The position numbers and the translations under genes were made by a program. Below are positions 12,901 to 26,000 of a DNA stretch of 64,000 bases, one piece after another. The notes beneath the pieces are model-generated. The model saw only the letters and a program-made list of their open reading frames with translations. It was not told the DNA's origin and searched no databases. The stretch's first letter is position 1; the number at the start of each line of letters is the position of its first letter. The stretch is from Siphonodentalium dalli (Eukaryota; Mollusca; Scaphopoda; Gadilida; Siphonodentaliidae): positions 151,772,875 to 151,836,874 of the forward strand of contig CP136062.1 of the NCBI GenBank assembly GCA_032622095.1. The letters run 5' to 3'.

Positions 12901-15900
12901 ATTCCAGTTAATTTGCTCCCTGGTGTATCATAAGCATTCTGATATCTTATGGCCTACACAATGGCTGCATGTGACATCAGTTCATAATGTGAACTGTCGA
13001 GAGAGCGAAGAAGATAACACAGAGAATAGGATGCAGCAAAGTTATACTTGCTCGGTTGTCTCGCTAGCATGAATTATATGGCACTACCTGGGATGTTTAT
13101 TCCAAAAACAAGGGGGGCGGGCGGTACACATTTGAGCAATGTCGTAATCTGAATTGGGAGCTCTTTCACGTAACATAATCATATCTGATTCATGACTAAA
13201 TCACATTTACATGAATCATGTTTCGGAAGAGTACATTCCCATCGAATTTGGATATTAATTAACTTTATTGCTCGTGCCTCCTCCTGGGCTTGCATTCTAA
13301 TCCATATAGTTCAGTTGAGGGCTTCTCCTTGGCGGAAAAATATAATATTTATAAATAATATTACTTTTTCCTTAAGGGAAGCCCGAAACTGAACTATCAT
13401 AGATCCCTCCCATGGTGGTGCCATTCCCAACCCCGCGACTCGCAAATCTCATGATTAAGTCGGAAATAAAAAACTGACTAGACAATAGATAGAATGCGGG
13501 TGTATTCATGCGAGACTAATCTGGACACGGATGTGAGTGGGGTCGGCACAGCAATAAAATTTTAACCCTCCTGATTGACACAAGGCCGGAGACGTAATCC
13601 ATATAGTTCAGTTTCGGGCTTCCCTTAAGGAAAAAGTAATATTATTTATAAATATTATATTTTTCGACTTTTCGACTTTTTTGCAACATGCCTAGTTTTG
13701 TCCGAGCTTTTATTCATACATTTTTAGGTCAATTTAACTTGGCACATATATTTAGTACCATAGGAACCTGTGCACCTGCGATTATGACGTCTGTCTGGCA
13801 TTTTTTGGTGGAGTTATCCCCCTTTTTCGACTTAGAATTTTTTTTGCAACATGCCTAATTTTGTCTGAGCTTTTATTTCTAAATTTTTAGGTCAATGTTT
13901 TTTAAATCTTGGCACTGATATTTAGTACCATGAGAACCTGTGCACCTGCGATTATGATGTCTGTCCGACTTTTTTTGTGGAGTTATTCCCCTTTTTCGAC
14001 TTAGAACATTTTTGCAAAATGCATAATTTTGTCCGAGTTTTTATTCCTACATTTTTCGGCCAATAGGTTTAAGATTACGGTTAGGTTTGTGCACCTGCAA
14101 TGGGAACAGTTATTTTATTATTTTAACTAAATGTTTACTGACATGTGAAACATCTTAGTATTTTAAAAACACGGGGGGTATCCTTAGTCCCATTGGGACA
14201 GTCACACCTCTAGTTTGGCCAAATATGTTGATTTTCTGTCTGATAACTTAGTTTTTGGTTGTCCAACCTATATGAAAATAGGAAATATTGTTGTAAAGAT
14301 GACTTTCAAAATTATTTATGTGGGTTTCATTTTACCAGTAAACATGGTGATTTGATCCCAGTGAAAGATGATATGAATTTTCTCAATACATCCTGTGTCA
14401 GTGAAACTTCGATAAGGTCAGCATGTCGAATCAGGTCCCAGTTAGGCCACCGCAATTTAATGACTTGGTTTACGAACATGAGTGGAAAATTCCCTAGATG
14501 GAGGAAGGGAAAAAAAAAATCTTGGGCATATTATTTGACGACTTTCCCCGCATGATCACTGGTGAACTAAACATCATTAATTATACCCCCCGCAATGAAG
14601 TTAGGGGGGGTATACTGGAGTCAGCTCGTCCGTCCGTCCGTGGACACAAATTTGTCCGGAGTTTTTCTCAGTCGTTTTTTGATCAATTTCCGTGAAACTT
14701 GGCACAGACATCAACCACCATGAGAACCTGTGCACCTGCGATTATGACGTCTGTCGGACTTTTTTTGGTGGAGTTATCCTCCCCTTTTTCGACTTAGAAA
14801 TTTTTCGCAACATGTATACTTTTGTCCGAGCTTTTATTCCTACATTTTTCGGTCAATATTTTTAAAACGTGGCACAGATATTTAGTACCATGGGAACTTG
14901 TGCACCTGCGATTATGACGTCTGTCCGACATTTTTTGTGTGGAGTTATTCCCCTTTTTCGAAAAAAATTTGCAACATACATAATTTTGTCCAAGCTTTTA
15001 TTCCTACATTTTTCGGTCAATAGGTTTAAGATTAGGGTTATGGTTGTACACCTGCAATGGGAACTGTTATTTTATTATTTTAACTAAATGTTTACTGACA
15101 TGTGAAACATCTTAGTATTTTAAAAACAGGGGGTTATCCGTAGTCCCATTGGGACAGTCACACCTAGTTCATTTAGATATCATTTATTAACTTCTCATAA
15201 AATGTAAACAATAACACGAAACCTGATATTCATTATTTCCCCAGTCTTCTGTGGCTGAATTTGAGTGTATCCTATTGGTGAATATTATACAAGCGGATTT
15301 AATATATCAAAATTAATTCAGATTCGAAGATACTACTTACTCCCTGTGAATACCAATACTAGGTGTATATAGTCTGCATATTAAATGTTAAACAAAATGT
15401 CACATTGAGGGTGTAATCTGTAAGTTGCTTTTGATAATTGTGTCAAACATTAAGTTACTCAGATAGCCAGAAGAAATCAAGGGAAGGTGAACTTAAACTA
15501 TATTGAACAACAAAATGAAATAAGAATACCCTACAGAATTGGTGGAATTTCTAACAAAGGATATTTTGGAATCAAAGGCACAGCTTTGTTCACATTATTT
15601 AATGTGCATTTTGTCCGTAGGCCTATTAACTTTTTCGACTTCCATGACAATGTATTTTGCTTGGAACGCGGAGACACCGCTTAAGGGAAGTCAGTAGCCG
15701 AGAGGTAGCGTACTGGTCTCTTGTGCTAGCCGACTGGGGATCTCAAGTTCGTAACCTGATCAGGGTATTCTGACAAAAATCAGAACTCGGTCAGATACCA
15801 TGTTTGTCAGGCTGAAAAGTCTCATTCGAAATCACTGAATAAAGTTCTGAATGCAAAATGCTGACTCCCCCCCCCCCCCATTACAACACTTGTCCAGGTA

Positions 15901-16980
15901 TGTTGTCATGGGTGCAGTACGCTGTCCGATCGGGCGCGGACATTAAAGGCTGACCTGTGTACACGCCTCGGTGCGTGCACGTTAAAGAATGCTACTGGGG
16001 TCACCACAGGGTTATAAAGTTACTCGGCCATGGTAGCACCTAGGCTAGTGCATCTACAACCAGAATTGGTTCCTGCACTGTAATATCTACAGATACAGAT
16101 ACGTGCAACGGAACATCATTAGAGGAATCACTGAACTAAATGGTTTCCCATAGGTGACAGTGTTAACGTTTCGGCTAATTTCATTGAATTGAAGCCTACA
16201 GGCCACTCCAGTGATGTTTACCCAGCTAGAGTGACACCAGTTGATCACGAAAATGCAAGAAAAATCATAGGTCATGTGTTTACTTTTTTAAATAAATCCC
16301 CAAGTGTACGACAGGGCTATCCCACAGCCAAATTTGATCTGGAAAACCCAGAACTACAGAAGCCAGTTATTGAGCCAAATAAATTTCCCACTCACAAAAA
16401 TCCATTCCCCCATTAATTGACCAGTTTAAATTATTTAGATATGATGTACAAATCAAATAAACACGATGTCATCCTTTAATAACGTATCACATGTATCAGG
16501 TGTCTTTCGATCAGCATACATGCTTTCACGTTTTCAGTTTCGATTTCTGTAATTCACTTTACAAGTTAATTATTGGTTGACGATAGGGGAACACTCCGAC
16601 GTTCGTACTCGGATATCACTAATTTTTGTACCTAGCTTGCCTGTCCTAGGTTTCACGGGAAAATGGCTAATTTGATTCTATTTGTTGCTATAAATATATT
16701 TATCATACCATGTATTATTCCTTTTTCATAAAAATAAAATTAAACAAACCGAAGATGATATGTTTAAAATTTCTTAAGCATGAAATTGGCGACAAGTTGT
16801 TACCAGAGTTATACTTGTGATAGTTACGTTATGCACACGGTGAACATTCCCCTATCGTATTGCGATAATTGCGCTTCGCACCATTCAAAAAGTAGGAATC
16901 CGGACTCCGCAGATGTCCCCAATTGCGCTACACGATACACAAAAAACGTTGAACTTGCGCCAGAATGAGAATCCAATGCC

Positions 16981-17011
<31 letters not shown>

Positions 17012-20000
17012 CATTTGTAGAGCGCCATTTGTAGAGCGCCTAATAAATCACATATCTAAAATATAACTGTCGGGAATTACTAGAAATGCAATAGATCAAG
17101 AATTTCGCGAGTGTCAAACGTGATTTGAATTTTTTTTTGTTGCGATTTTCCTTAAAAAGTTGTTGGCGGGTTCGTAAACCAAGCAATTAAATTGCTGTCG
17201 CCTTAGAGAAAAATATGTTTAAATAGAGTCAAAATAAATACATTCATTTTACAAACAGTGAACTGTTGACCAAGGTAATTGATTATATAGAATATATTTT
17301 TAATAAGCTTTTCAACCCTACACTAATATTCAAGCCTGCAAATATTGTGTCTGTCAATTGAGGTCCCCAATGGGTGAATTTAGTGACTCTATCCCACAAG
17401 GCAGGCTAGCATCACCAAATTCACCCTCTGGGAATCTCATTTTGCTTAGGCCTCAACTGCTATGGGAGACCTAGGATCAGATCGAATTTCCCCAGTTGAA
17501 GTTAGTCACCTCGATTATGTATTTTTCTTCTGCAAAATAGGGGACAAAGAAACTTCCAAGAAGGGAAAAAGTAACCAAAAACAATGTTAATTTGAGACTA
17601 TAGTACTTCCCATAAGATGAGGCTAAAGCAAAATGAGATCCCCAGACGGTGAACTTTGTGATGCTAGCATGCTGTGTAGGATAGCATCATTAAATTCACC
17701 ATCAGGGGATCTCATTCTGCAATGACAGACACGCTATTTCTTGGTTTGATAATATTGACCATTTTCTGAAACTTGGACTAACTGAAACTGATCTTTGAAT
17801 TTTTTTTTTTTTTAGGATCGAGATCATAATATAAGAGCTGAGGATCTTCATTCTGAGATCACAGCTCGAGATCGTCATATAAGCAACCTACATGTGGAAA
17901 TGCAGAAGCTCAATGGAAGTATAAACCAGCTAACGATGGAGATAGACTTCAAAGGTCAAGAGATTGATAAAATCAGGAGCGAAGGTGCACACAATATCAA
18001 GTTAGTATATATATAAGAATCTACGAATCTGATGAAGTAAATCTCGTCACTAATCAAGTGGCACAGCCAAGAGGTTTATAGTTAGGAGAATTTACTTCTC
18101 TCCAGACCAGTGCACAGGGATCAGCCGAGAGGTTTCAAATCAGAGAAGTCACTTCTCTACAGACCAGTACACAGGGCCAACCTAGAGGTTTAAACTTGAG
18201 AGAAGTCACTTCTCTCTAGACCAGTACACAGGGACCAGCTTAGAGGTATCAAATCGGAGAAGCCACTTCTCCCTGTTTGGTTATTAGGGAGAAATAGACT
18301 GTTATCAGGGAGAAGTAACAGCGGCTGAAGTTCAATTTACACCCCAACATCACCCTTCTATGATCCAATATGTATTATGCGACACAAGAGCCTGTTTATA
18401 AAATCATTTTGGTGAGTACTAGTAAGAACACCATTATAATCAGTAAATGTACTTTAAAATATGATGTTAGAACATGAATACTGGTATACAAGAGAGAAGT
18501 CACTTCTTCTTGGAACAAAAATAGGGAGAAGTGGCACATTTTAGGGAGAAGATACAAAGCCACACGAGGCTGCTCCCTGATATAGTAGTCAATTATGTTT
18601 ATGATCTTGCAATGTGCAAGTCAAGCTGGAAAATAGGGTAAAATTATTCTGATTAAATTTCGACCAATATTTTGTGTAAAAATTTTCTATCAAGAGTATA
18701 ATATTTTCTGTTTTCAGTCAAAGTTTAGATTCCCAAGATGCCCAGTTAGAAACTTACAACAGGGATGTGGGACTACATGAGGGGTGGGGAGGTGGTGGAA
18801 ATTATTGTGATAGTTTTAATTATTTTTCCAACCAAAATTTTATGTAAAATATGTGTATTCGAAAGTCATTCATTCATTCGTTAACTGATACTATATTAAA
18901 ATTTTCTATAAATTTAATATTTATCTCATTATGGCCCAGCCAATTAATTAAATAGACAGAACACAACGCACATCTTAATTGACAATCAAATGAGTTGCGG
19001 GTGGCCCAAGGATATATTTCGCAAGAATGTAACTATGCACTCTGCAATGAGTGTGATAATAGATACGAGATTATGATGCCAGTTGTGTTCTGTATTTATC
19101 CTACACCGTTCTGTCAGATAATTTTAATCCATGACTGTCACCTTCATTGATAATATAGCTATCTTTCTTGTGATTTAAGTCTGACGAATAACCAGTAATA
19201 ATCGGGGCATCACCCGAAGCCGATTATTGACATAATGTTCGTCATCTTTCTTGGTGACTTTTCCATTGAAAACATGTGCCTCACATCAATGGATGCGGAA
19301 TAAATTTTGGTAAGTGATTATCTACAAAATACCTACAGCCAGTCATCTGATATGCTTTGATAATAATTATTCACAGGAAACATGAAGGTAAACTGAAAAA
19401 AGAGTTCAAATCCAAAATGGACAACATGACTGCTGACCATATACGAGAATCACAAAGCATGCTGGCAGAGTTCAACAAAGCTCAAGACATATTCAAGACT
19501 AAAATTGAGGAACTTGAGATTCTGTAAGTGTTCATGAATATCTCAGCCTCAAACTATTCTGCCTGTTAACCCTTTACCCAACAAACCGGCCAAAACCGGC
19601 CAAATAAAGCTTCAACAGCCTAAAATATCTTCGGACTGTCTCAATAGAACCATACAAATATGGATATCATTGGAACCGGCTCATTGACCACATTGTGATG
19701 GTTACAGTTATGCCCTGTGCCAATGCATTCTCTTATATATGCGAGTCGACCATAGGTCGCCTCGCATATATAAGAGAATGCATTGGCCTAAAAAAAATCC
19801 TTTTTTTAACACTTTTTACCATTTTTTCTTACATTCTTTAACAATTTTATAATTTTTAATGTGTTAAGCCATTGCATTCTCTTATATATGCGAGGCGACC
19901 TATGGTCGACTCGCATATATAAGTGAATGCATTGGCACAGGGCCCTTCTGTTGGGTAAAGGGTTAACACCTGTGTTCTGCTAATCTTTTAGACAGTTTTT

Positions 20001-23000
20001 TAGTTAAAGACATATTATATGCTTATTTCAGTGAATAAAACCGATATGTGAGTACCCAGGCAACTAGAAGGAATGTAGCATATAACTAATATTGCCATTT
20101 TGGAAAAGCAGCGTTTCAAGCACGCTTAAATGTAAATATTTACTATTCATTATTGGGAGTTGATATTATGTAAGTGCAGGGCTTGATTTAACTTGATTCG
20201 CATCACAATTTGCGATGCGATTTACAATTTCTGCTAACCGATTTACAATGAAAAAGCATGTAGGGAATGCCATACAAAATCAATCGAGTGCTGCAAAATG
20301 CTATACAAATTTAGAACATTAAATCGACACCTGAAGTGTTCAGTCTGGAACAGGCCTGAGAATAATGTGCCAGAAATTTGCAGAAGGAGGTCCCCAGAGG
20401 ATGAATTTAATGATGCTACCCAGCATAGTGGGCTAGCATCACTAAATTCACTCTCTGGGGACCTCCTTCTGCCTAGGCCTAATCTTCTCTGGAAAGTATC
20501 TTAATTATCAAATTAACAAGCTTTTTAGTTTCTTTAGAAAATTTCATTTTCTTTTTTAATTTAGTTTCTCTATATTCCCAAATTGGAAGAGGACAGAATC
20601 AAGGTTCCAAATGGGTGCACAGTATCACCTGTTAAACGCTTCTATCAATTAATACTGATTTTTATTTCAAAATTTCTAGTGTAGTAATACGATCAATCTG
20701 GGATATTTTACAGCTCACGGAGCATAGCAAGCATGAAAACTCTATCTCTATCTGGGATCACCTGAATGTCTCATTCTAACAATAGTAACGACAAAATGTC
20801 CCGCTTGATTATCTCATAATATAAGAAAATATCGGCATAAAATCAATATTAATTGTTAGAAGCGTTTCCGGACAGGTGTCTTCGACTCATATTTATTATT
20901 TTATACTCCGGAAACTATATAAAACGTATTTAGGATGAGATAATCCATCTTTAACAGTTACTATTTTGCATTCTCCACAGACTCTTTGAAGCAGAAGAAA
21001 ATTACAAGAATCGAGATTCGAGACCGGAGGACCTGGAGCTGATCGAGCAGCTTCGGGAGTCAGTATTGGAACGAGAATTGAGGATGAAGCAACTTATTGT
21101 GAGCTCTTAGCCCTTTCTTTAATGAATGGATTCTCCCATTCAATTATAAAAGTATTCAACTGGAGGGATGTTCAGCCTTTGCAGAACTAATTTTTTTTTA
21201 AGGAAAACAAATCAACTTAAAACTACATGTCTGAAAAGATGAATTCAGTGTTGAGTGCTTATGTCTGCCAGATTATTGAAAACGTGGTTGATTAATTTTT
21301 ATATTTGTTTTATGTTGTTTTGGTCCTTCAGACGAAAAAGTAGTTCTGAAAATCGATGCTAAAAAACTAAATTATGCAATAAAAATGTTTGATTTAATTT
21401 CTCGCAGACAGTCATGATTTCAGATGGTAGACTGAGTGCATACCCTAACTTGGGTTTCTATATAAGGCAGTGTGTGTTTTTCCGCCAAGGAGAAGCCCTC
21501 AACTGAACTATATGGATTACGTCTCCGGCCTTGTGTCAATCAGGAGGGTTAAAATTTTATTGCTGTGCCGACCCCACTCACACCCGTGTCCAGATTAGTC
21601 TCGCATGAATACACCCGCATTCTATCTATTGTCTAGTCAGTTTTTATTCCTCCTCGCCAGGACAGGATCGTTTCTATTTTCTCAAGGTTGTATCTTTCTG
21701 TGTTGCGAGTTTATCGACTCAATATTTATTGTTGATATTACAAACTTGCCATTTATTGTACCCGATAGTTAATTAATATTTCTCACATCCGAAACGGGAA
21801 CTTTTTTCGTTTCACTGTATCCGTAATTTGTTTCCGTGTTTTCTGTTTTCCTCAAGACGGCTTTATCTTTCAACAATTGGAATTAAGATGGCCATCTTGA
21901 CAATGACTAAAGAAGCACATAGCTTACTTGTGGCAAAACCACATAGTGCATATTGTGCCACACATACGGCGTGATGACTATCATGACTTACAATTGAGGA
22001 CGCAATGTAGTACGGTATGCGATATCTCCTAATTTCGTGCTACACGTGTTTCACTTTACATAAGTTTCCGTCGACTCGCTTCGGTTATTTCGTAAGTTCC
22101 GTTGCTTTGTATCATAATGTATACTGCCAAATGATACATGGCACTGCTCTGTTAATTCTCGGAAAGTTGCACAGGACAGCCTTATCCTCCTTTGTAATAA
22201 TTTACATGAATAAATACGAAAGATAGTACTTGTTATCAGATGACAATTCACATTTCTTTCGACTGAGCGATCTGTAACATTGTTTTAACGATCAATACCT
22301 GCGAATCTACGCCCGCCAGTATGTATGAGCGCGTGGTCTTGTTAGACACATGGCAAATGTAATGAAACATTACAGCGACTTCAAGGTATTTAGAAAATTC
22401 TGCCTTGTCTATCATGATTAAATATCATATAACTCATTGTATCATCAGTACAATAGTTACTAACACTCCGTAACAGGGGGCTGGTATTCGTTATCACATA
22501 TATAACCACACTTCAAATTGTTGTGTTGTCTGACGATCTAAATATTGTGTTGCATTCTTTACATCCATGTATGTACAGTTTGGGTTACTACGAACTATTG
22601 TTCACCAACTGCAATGAAGTGAAAACTTTGTAGCCTGACACTCCAGCTACACTTGGCTCACTTTACTTAAACAATGGTGATTCTACCCATGGTAAGAACA
22701 TTTTGGAGCCATCTTGGATGTTCGACTTGACGTGAGACCACTGGCCTACTTGTGGAGAGTAACCATCTCCAATGGGAACTTGGCCAATAAGGGAAAGCTT
22801 CGTCTTCAATATGGCACACCTTGTTCACAACATGGTCAGGGTGTTGCAACGATTTATTGGCTTGCCAGCATCTCACTGAATTTAATTCGATTGCTGTTTC
22901 TCCTTCATAACATCCGCCAGATGATTTATGATTTACGACACACATGGGTTGGCACTTAGAATTGACAATCTTTGTGATGTAACGACTGCGATCAGCAGAT

Positions 23001-26000
23001 GTCACCAACTTGACACATCTGACCTCTTATCCTCAGACATTAGTGTTTGTCGATACATTCAATTTCTCGGTCCCATTGACATATTATGGTTTAAGACTTT
23101 AAGTGCCTCAATGCCATCTTACCGTAGGATCTAATATGCCTCGGCATTGGCGAGCTTGCAATAATGTATTGCACGCCGTAATAGTTCCATACATTGTACA
23201 TGACAATCATATGGTATCAGGGCCTCATGTATGCTGTCAGAACTGACTACTAGTATGCTTACATATGGTGAACAGTTTTCATCCCAATACTGACATACTT
23301 TGCAGTTTCATCAGTGAATGATAACGGCAAACAGCGAAATAGAAAGAATACATATTGTCACGTGCTCCAGATTCACTGCCAATAGTCTTTCCAGTAGAGA
23401 CCATCACTTGGCTCACTAACTTCTATTTCCACATATATCAAAACGATATTCTGCCAAATAGCTTTCACTCGTGTATGATGCGCAGTTACATGCAACACAT
23501 TTATATTGCGCAGAATATCCGAAAGGACTGCATTTGTATTGTTACATGTCTAAAGCGAGCTTACATGCGCAGCGTTTATATTGCGCACATCTACTGCCAA
23601 TAAATTTCCGAAGCGGCCAAGACATGGCTCTTCGTCTATTGTCACATATCCACTGATTATGTGACAAAACGATTCGATACAATCATGACGAAAATGAAGG
23701 CATTTGTATCTTCACGTCCGCTGTAAGCGCACTTTCCTAACGGAAACCGCCTAGTTCTTGCCTATGTGCATTCGGAACTCATCGTCCTCATATACGAGAA
23801 AAGACAGTATCTTACCTGTCGTAGCAGGTAAGATCACGTGGCCAGGGGTATAACGTAATTATATTAACATTACTTTCTACTCAATAACCTACCGATTGTA
23901 TTGTATTATGTCTATTAACCTTGCTTTGTTATAACTAACAGCATGTCTTGCAGTCGAACGTGATTCGAATTTGCTGGCCACACAGTGCGGGTTGCTCATT
24001 CACGGGTGTATTACTTGTTATAGTTGGGTGAGGGCATATTAGTCAATGATTACCTACTTTGAGCAACCGTACCAGTCTTTACCTCGGGCAGGACCAGTTC
24101 AGGCCCCTCCCGGTCCTGCTACGGCAGTGTGAACCAATGGTAGGCGGGTGCTGCAAGTGGTTGATTCGGGAAACCAATCTTCTCGGGCGATTGCTCCAGC
24201 ACCTTTCTCTCAGGTGCCTAATGGTAGTGGCAATACGATTATTAAATTTCGAGAAACTTCACATCGATCTACTATTATTCCACATAGAGTGAAATTTCTA
24301 TCAGTATTTTGATTTCGGCCTGGATTCATGCCACGAAGATCTGTTTATAGGTCGTCACAATTATTGGGCACCTGGGAGTAGCCTTTGGCGGCTGTTCTGG
24401 GTGGGGAAGACTCGTTGTCACGTGACGCTCTTGCTCTCATAGACATAGCGCACCAGCCAAATGGCCTTCTGACTCTTCCCCATGGTGCAGTGGCCCACAT
24501 CATTACAAGATGGGGTCCAGTCGATCCCCTGGAATCGTAATACCTTCGGGATACATCCGGGCCTGCTCCTCCGCCGTCATGTGATCATAGTGGTATGTCA
24601 TCGACATTTCTTCCAGTTTGGTCAGGACCAACTGCATTTGGGGGATTCCATGGAAGGGGCTTCCTCTGATCAAATGGCTCTTCAGAACTAATTCCCTCTG
24701 GCCTTGGGGGCACAGCTTATTCTACATTTGCCATTGCTCGTGCCCCAGACTTTGAGGGGGTGACCTTGGACAGGACATAGCTACTTATCCCAAATGCAAG
24801 AGCATTTGTCTTGCGTCGAACCATTTCAGAGTAGGCCTCTTCCACAGTCTGGTATCCCAACCTGATGCAGCCAATTCTTTTGGCTGGGGTCGATCTTGAC
24901 ATGCTTCTCTGCATCGCGTGGCGTCGGCTGGTTTGACGACGATGAGCAAGAATCGCGGGTCGACAGTGGGTCACCAGGCACACTGTCGGACGAGGATTCT
25001 GATGTTCCGCTGGAAAGTGATTTTGTACAGGATGAGGATACAGGTTGATATCTTATATTGCTTCATTTAATTCAACAATTTGCGATAAGTACAAGTATTT
25101 ATCTCAGTCAGGAAAGATCCAGCACTGTAGCCTTTGGAGGATGTTCTGGGTGGGGAAGTGAAGAGTTGTTGCGTGCCTCCATGAGCTGCTCCAGCCTTCT
25201 GCCTCTTCCCCACGGTGCAGTGGCCCACATCTCCACAGATGGGGTCCAGTCACTCCCCTGGAATCGTACACCTTCGGGATACCTCTAGGCCACTCCTCCA
25301 CCGGTAGGAAAGAAAGGATGAATGTTCTGGGTGGGGAAGACTTGTTGTTGCGTGCCTCCAAGTGCTGCACCAACCAGCCTTCTAACTCTTCCCCATGGTG
25401 CAGTGGCCCACATCTCCACAAGATGGGGTCCAATCCCCTGGAATCGTAATACCTTAGGGATACCTCCAGGCCACTCCTTCACCGGTAGGAAAGAAAGGCT
25501 GAATGTTCTGGGTGGGGAAGACTTGTTGTGTGCCTCCAAGAGCTGCACCAACCAGCCTTCTATCTCTTCCCCACGGTGCAGTGGCCCACATCTCCACACG
25601 ATGGGGTCCAATCTCCTGGAATCGTAATACCTTCGGGATACCTCCAGGCCACTCCTTCACCGGTCATTTTGCAATTTTGATCATTCTGCTAAATTTGATC
25701 ATTTCGAAATGTACCCGACGCTCGTTATGTGCGCCATCATCGATCACTGATGCTTCTATGCTTGTTCATCAAGTCCTCAGTGGTGTTCTCTAATCCCATA
25801 TATACTGGTATGCAATGATACCTTGGATCATGATGGCGTTCCCTGCTCTCTACATTATACGAGGCTGGAGTACAGATGCGTGGCATGATATAATGAAACC
25901 TCATACCTCGCTATGATATCTGCAGCATATCATTTTTATATCTGGTTTGTGTATCAGAGGGAGCAATTTACTTTCGATATTTGATTAGCCGTATTATAGT

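Larger units (their letters stand above)
7287..13659. mobile_element. Composite TIR element, copy 1 (6.37 kb)
   Basis: The unit starts CCGCCAAGGAGAAGCCC and ends AATATTATA, flanked by TTTTT on both sides (7282-7286, 13660-13664). The surrounding repeat resumes exactly where it stopped, so the outer boundaries are reliable. Inside are a long element with 38 bp inverted ends (7287-7324 and 13298-13335), an AAAAA spacer, and a 319 bp MITE (13341-13659). It contains a nested hAT-like element at 7437-8877 and four units of a 160-200 bp tandem repeat. Copy 2 is at 21482-27787. No intact transposase is recognisable; open frames inside are short. The superfamily is not assigned. Confidence 0.85.

Noticed and set aside
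14423-14497. 24-codon ATG frame (NDLVYEHEWKIP) as first exon of a nested gene
   Set aside because: The only GT nearby is a poor donor and its phase does not fit the best acceptor at 16154; kept only as a remark in the findings.
15687-15765. Functional tRNA gene
   Set aside because: A- and B-box-like motifs are present but no full cloverleaf or acceptor stem pairs, and SINE-like sequence follows.
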